From NCBI GenBank assembly GCA_000226015.1, contig JH153913.1, positions 100,007 through 124,522 of the forward strand: DNA of 24,516 nt, in the 5' to 3' direction. Each line of letters starts with the position of its first letter. Position 1 is the first letter of the stretch. Below the pieces are notes generated by a model. The model searched no databases, was not told where the DNA came from, and saw nothing but the letters and a program-made list of their open reading frames with translations. This document shows positions 22,454 to 24,516 of this stretch, in pieces. The DNA comes from Mnemiopsis leidyi. Lineage: Eukaryota; Ctenophora; Tentaculata; Lobata; Bolinopsidae. The position numbers were made by a program, and so were the translations under genes.

Positions 22454-22909
22454 TCACTGTAAAATACAAGAAGCGACCACTGCTACCAAGGTAAGAACTC
22501 CGACGGAAACTCTTGCAGAAGCGCTGTCGGCTTCTTTCAGAGCTTCCTTGACGGAAGAAATCTGGTCCTCGGTGAACCCCTCCAGACTTTCCAAACTCTC
22601 CACACCTCCTTCCGTTAGTGCATCGTTGATCGCATCAATCTGGTCGCTAGTGAATTCTCCCAAATCGCCTAGGGCATCGTTAAAAGCATCAAGCTGGTCC
22701 TGGGCCCATGAGCTAAAATCCAAATTCTCGAAAAAGTTTCCTACATCACCGAACATGTCCTCAATACCAGACACGGCGTCGTCAAGATCGTTTCCAATGT
22801 CGCCGAAATCGAGGTCCCCAATGGCAATGTCACCCTCCTCAAGACAGGCTCCCCCTTGAATTAGAAGACTCAGCAGGGGGATGAGTAGGTACTTGTACAG
22901 TTTAGTCAT
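22454..22909 (-). CDS. Acidic secreted protein with helical repeats and hydrophobic C-terminus
   Basis: A single-exon frame of 151 residues. The signal peptide is MTKLYKYLLIPLLSLLIQGG followed by AC. A strongly acidic Gly/Asp-rich segment follows (GDIAIGDLDFGDIGNDLDD). Three related helical repeats come next: WAQDQLDAFNDAL, FTSDQIDAINDAL and FTEDQISSVKEAL. The C-terminus ADSASARVSVGVLTLVAVVA, then SCILQ, has small residues before a hydrophobic tail, as in GPI-anchor signals. The plus-strand frame 22389-22859 is its shadow. The family is not recognised. Acidity suggests possible cation binding or a structural role, but this is a guess. ACGTAAAAG at 23054-23062 echoes the element upstream of genes A and B. 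Confidence 0.8.
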   Translation of the reverse strand: MTKLYKYLLIPLLSLLIQGGACLEEGDIAIGDLDFGDIGNDLDDAVSGIEDMFGDVGNFFENLDFSSWAQDQLDAFNDALGDLGEFTSDQIDAINDALTEGGVESLESLEGFTEDQISSVKEALKEADSASARVSVGVLTLVAVVASCILQ

Positions 22910-24399
22910 TTCTCCGTATTTGATAGTCTCCTGTATAAAGTTAGTTCATGAATAAGTAAGGGGCATTTTCTTCTTACGATACTCAATTAGACAATCTCCT
23001 ATTGGATTATTTACAAAGTACCTAAGTGTTTCAGCTTTATTAATAGAAACACTACGTAAAAGTTTAGTAAATCGAATTTTTTCAAATTTTATCCCAAGGA
23101 AAGTTGTTTTTTCCAATTGAAATTTAATCTGACACAAGATGCGGCAGCAACTATTTAAAGTATAAGAAGTGGGGCGATAAAGAGTTTAATACCGACTGTC
23201 CGACTATATCGACTAAAAACAACTCAAAAGTAAATCTAAATTGAATCGCCATGACCATGATGACGCTGGCCGCCTGCATGATTTCTTACGATGCAAACAT
23301 CAATTTGCCATGCAAGACTGAAACATAATGTACAATGCGGTCGTTTGATTGCTATTTAACACTCAAGCTATAATCATTGACTATCATGACTATTTCACAA
23401 GCTTCTACCGTTGCCTAGAAACTTCAGTTCCTTTATCAATTAATTCACTAGAGTAGACAAACAAAATACTAAAGAACACGGTTCCTTCATAGATGGTGTT
23501 TATCTTCAAGTCAATTCTTTGTTGAGTGTTAACAGTTAAGTTAATGTGATATTTAATACAGTTAGAAAAATTTATTAATAAGTTGTTTTGAGGAATGAGG
23601 TCATACTGCAGTACGCGTAGCTAATTGCGCATCTGAAAATTCACAGATTCTTTTTCAGAGCTTCTCATTCGGGATTCCCACCATAAGCAAGCTCACGTTT
23701 GTCCATCACGAGCACAATGAAAACATGTGCTGGGCACCAAATTGCTTTTCAAAATTTGATGATTTTTTAAAAATTTGGTCTTCGGACTATCAAGACCGAA
23801 TGTAAAGATCGGCAAAATTGCTAATCCTGTTAGCAAATCTTGTGAAGGCGTTATCTGGTCTCTCTCCTACTCCTAGTAGTGGTACTAGCTGATAGTCGAC
23901 ACAGACGTGTTTTAACCATACAACTTTTAAACTAAACTCAGTCAAGGTAACATGAGAGTAATCTCCCAGTTAATTTGTCAGCTTCGAGTTCGTCTAGAAA
24001 TTTAGATTTATGAGATTATAGGTTAACTTCATGCGATTATGTCTGACAAATCTGGTTGCAATTTTATGATCCAGACAGACAAAAGTAGAATAGACTTGGC
24101 CTCCAAGTTTAGGCAAAATTACGTAATAGCGAAACAAACGTATTCATGAACAGCTACAATGAAAACAAATATGAAATAACGCTACAGTAATTTACACGGT
24201 TATGATTTTTGTCCTAACTGTTGTGCACATTTTGACCTAACTGTTGTGCACAAATCGCGATATTTGGCATTTGCCGCGACAGTTCGCGATTATCTTATTT
24301 TTCCGCGATAAGTCGCGATTTTCACTATTTTCCGCGTCAGACCGCGATTTCCTTCACTCTTAGCAGTCAAATTCCAGGGATTCCTGCGTTCCGAAGACG
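22910..24399. other. Right-hand stretch without a supported gene
   Basis: AT-rich, with no CAPN7 exon recognised. At 24200-24345 there are two copies of CCTAACTGTTGTGCACA and then about three diverged units containing CGCGATT and TTTTCCGCG. Confidence 0.5.
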
Positions 24400-24400
24400 A

Positions 24401-24516
24401 CTTGACCAGTCATTATAAAAGTTGACCAGTCGTTACAAAAGTTGACCAGTCGTTACATAAGTTGACCAGTCGTTACAAAAGTTGACCAGTCGTTACAAAA
24501 GTTGACCAGTCGTTGA
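24401..24516. repeat. 20-bp minisatellite reaching the window edge
   Basis: The unit is GTTGACCAGTCGTTACAAAA. Five full copies and one partial copy are visible. The array may continue beyond the window. Confidence 0.92.

Noticed and set aside
22389..22859. Plus-strand 156-codon frame
   Set aside because: Antisense shadow of the acidic secreted protein, whose signal peptide and repeats support the minus strand.

Overview
The window looks like genomic DNA of a non-bilaterian metazoan (a ctenophore or a cnidarian are the likeliest guesses; the sequence does not decide). It is AT-rich. Genes are split by GT-AG introns, many of them short. It holds many minisatellites, a pogo/Tigger-like MITE, a tRNA-like repeat and a U6 snRNA relic. 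No bacterial gene organisation is present.

The backbone is one plus-strand gene, calpain-7 (CAPN7). Ten consecutive exons can be placed by reading frame, splice phase and similarity to the known family: 2680-2747, 3051-3151, 3334-3526, 3657-3742, 3864-4044, 4162-4234, 4769-4879, 16971-17097, 17403-17512 and 17969-18091. Together they give 391 codons, from the end of the second MIT motif through the protease core, with catalytic Cys, His and Asn all present. The first MIT exons and the C-terminal domains were not found.

The CAPN7 intron 4880-16970 is 12 kb long. It carries, on the opposite strand, two related split genes for secreted modular proteins. Gene A (15480 down to 13430 and beyond) reads signal peptide, domain X, domain X, sushi. 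Gene B (9498 down to 7947 and beyond) reads signal peptide, domain X, sushi. Domain X is a cysteine-containing module of about 145-155 residues that I cannot assign with certainty. Every module is a single exon bounded by phase-1 introns, the classic exon-shuffling layout. A decayed sushi exon (5594-5720) and a U6 snRNA relic (5757-5798) lie further along the same intron.

Three more minus-strand genes code for secreted proteins. At the left edge is a PAN/apple-like plus ricin-B-like (beta-trefoil) protein, cut by the window. At 18637-18930 and 22454-22909 are two small intronless genes with a signal peptide, internal repeats and a hydrophobic C-terminus of GPI-anchor type. If CAPN7 continues to the right of the window, these two are also nested in one of its introns.

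The most unusual structural signal is in CAPN7 intron 4235-4768. A minisatellite of about 58 bp carries repeated near-copies of the authentic 3' splice site and first codons of the next exon. A second, simpler acceptor duplication precedes the exon at 17403.
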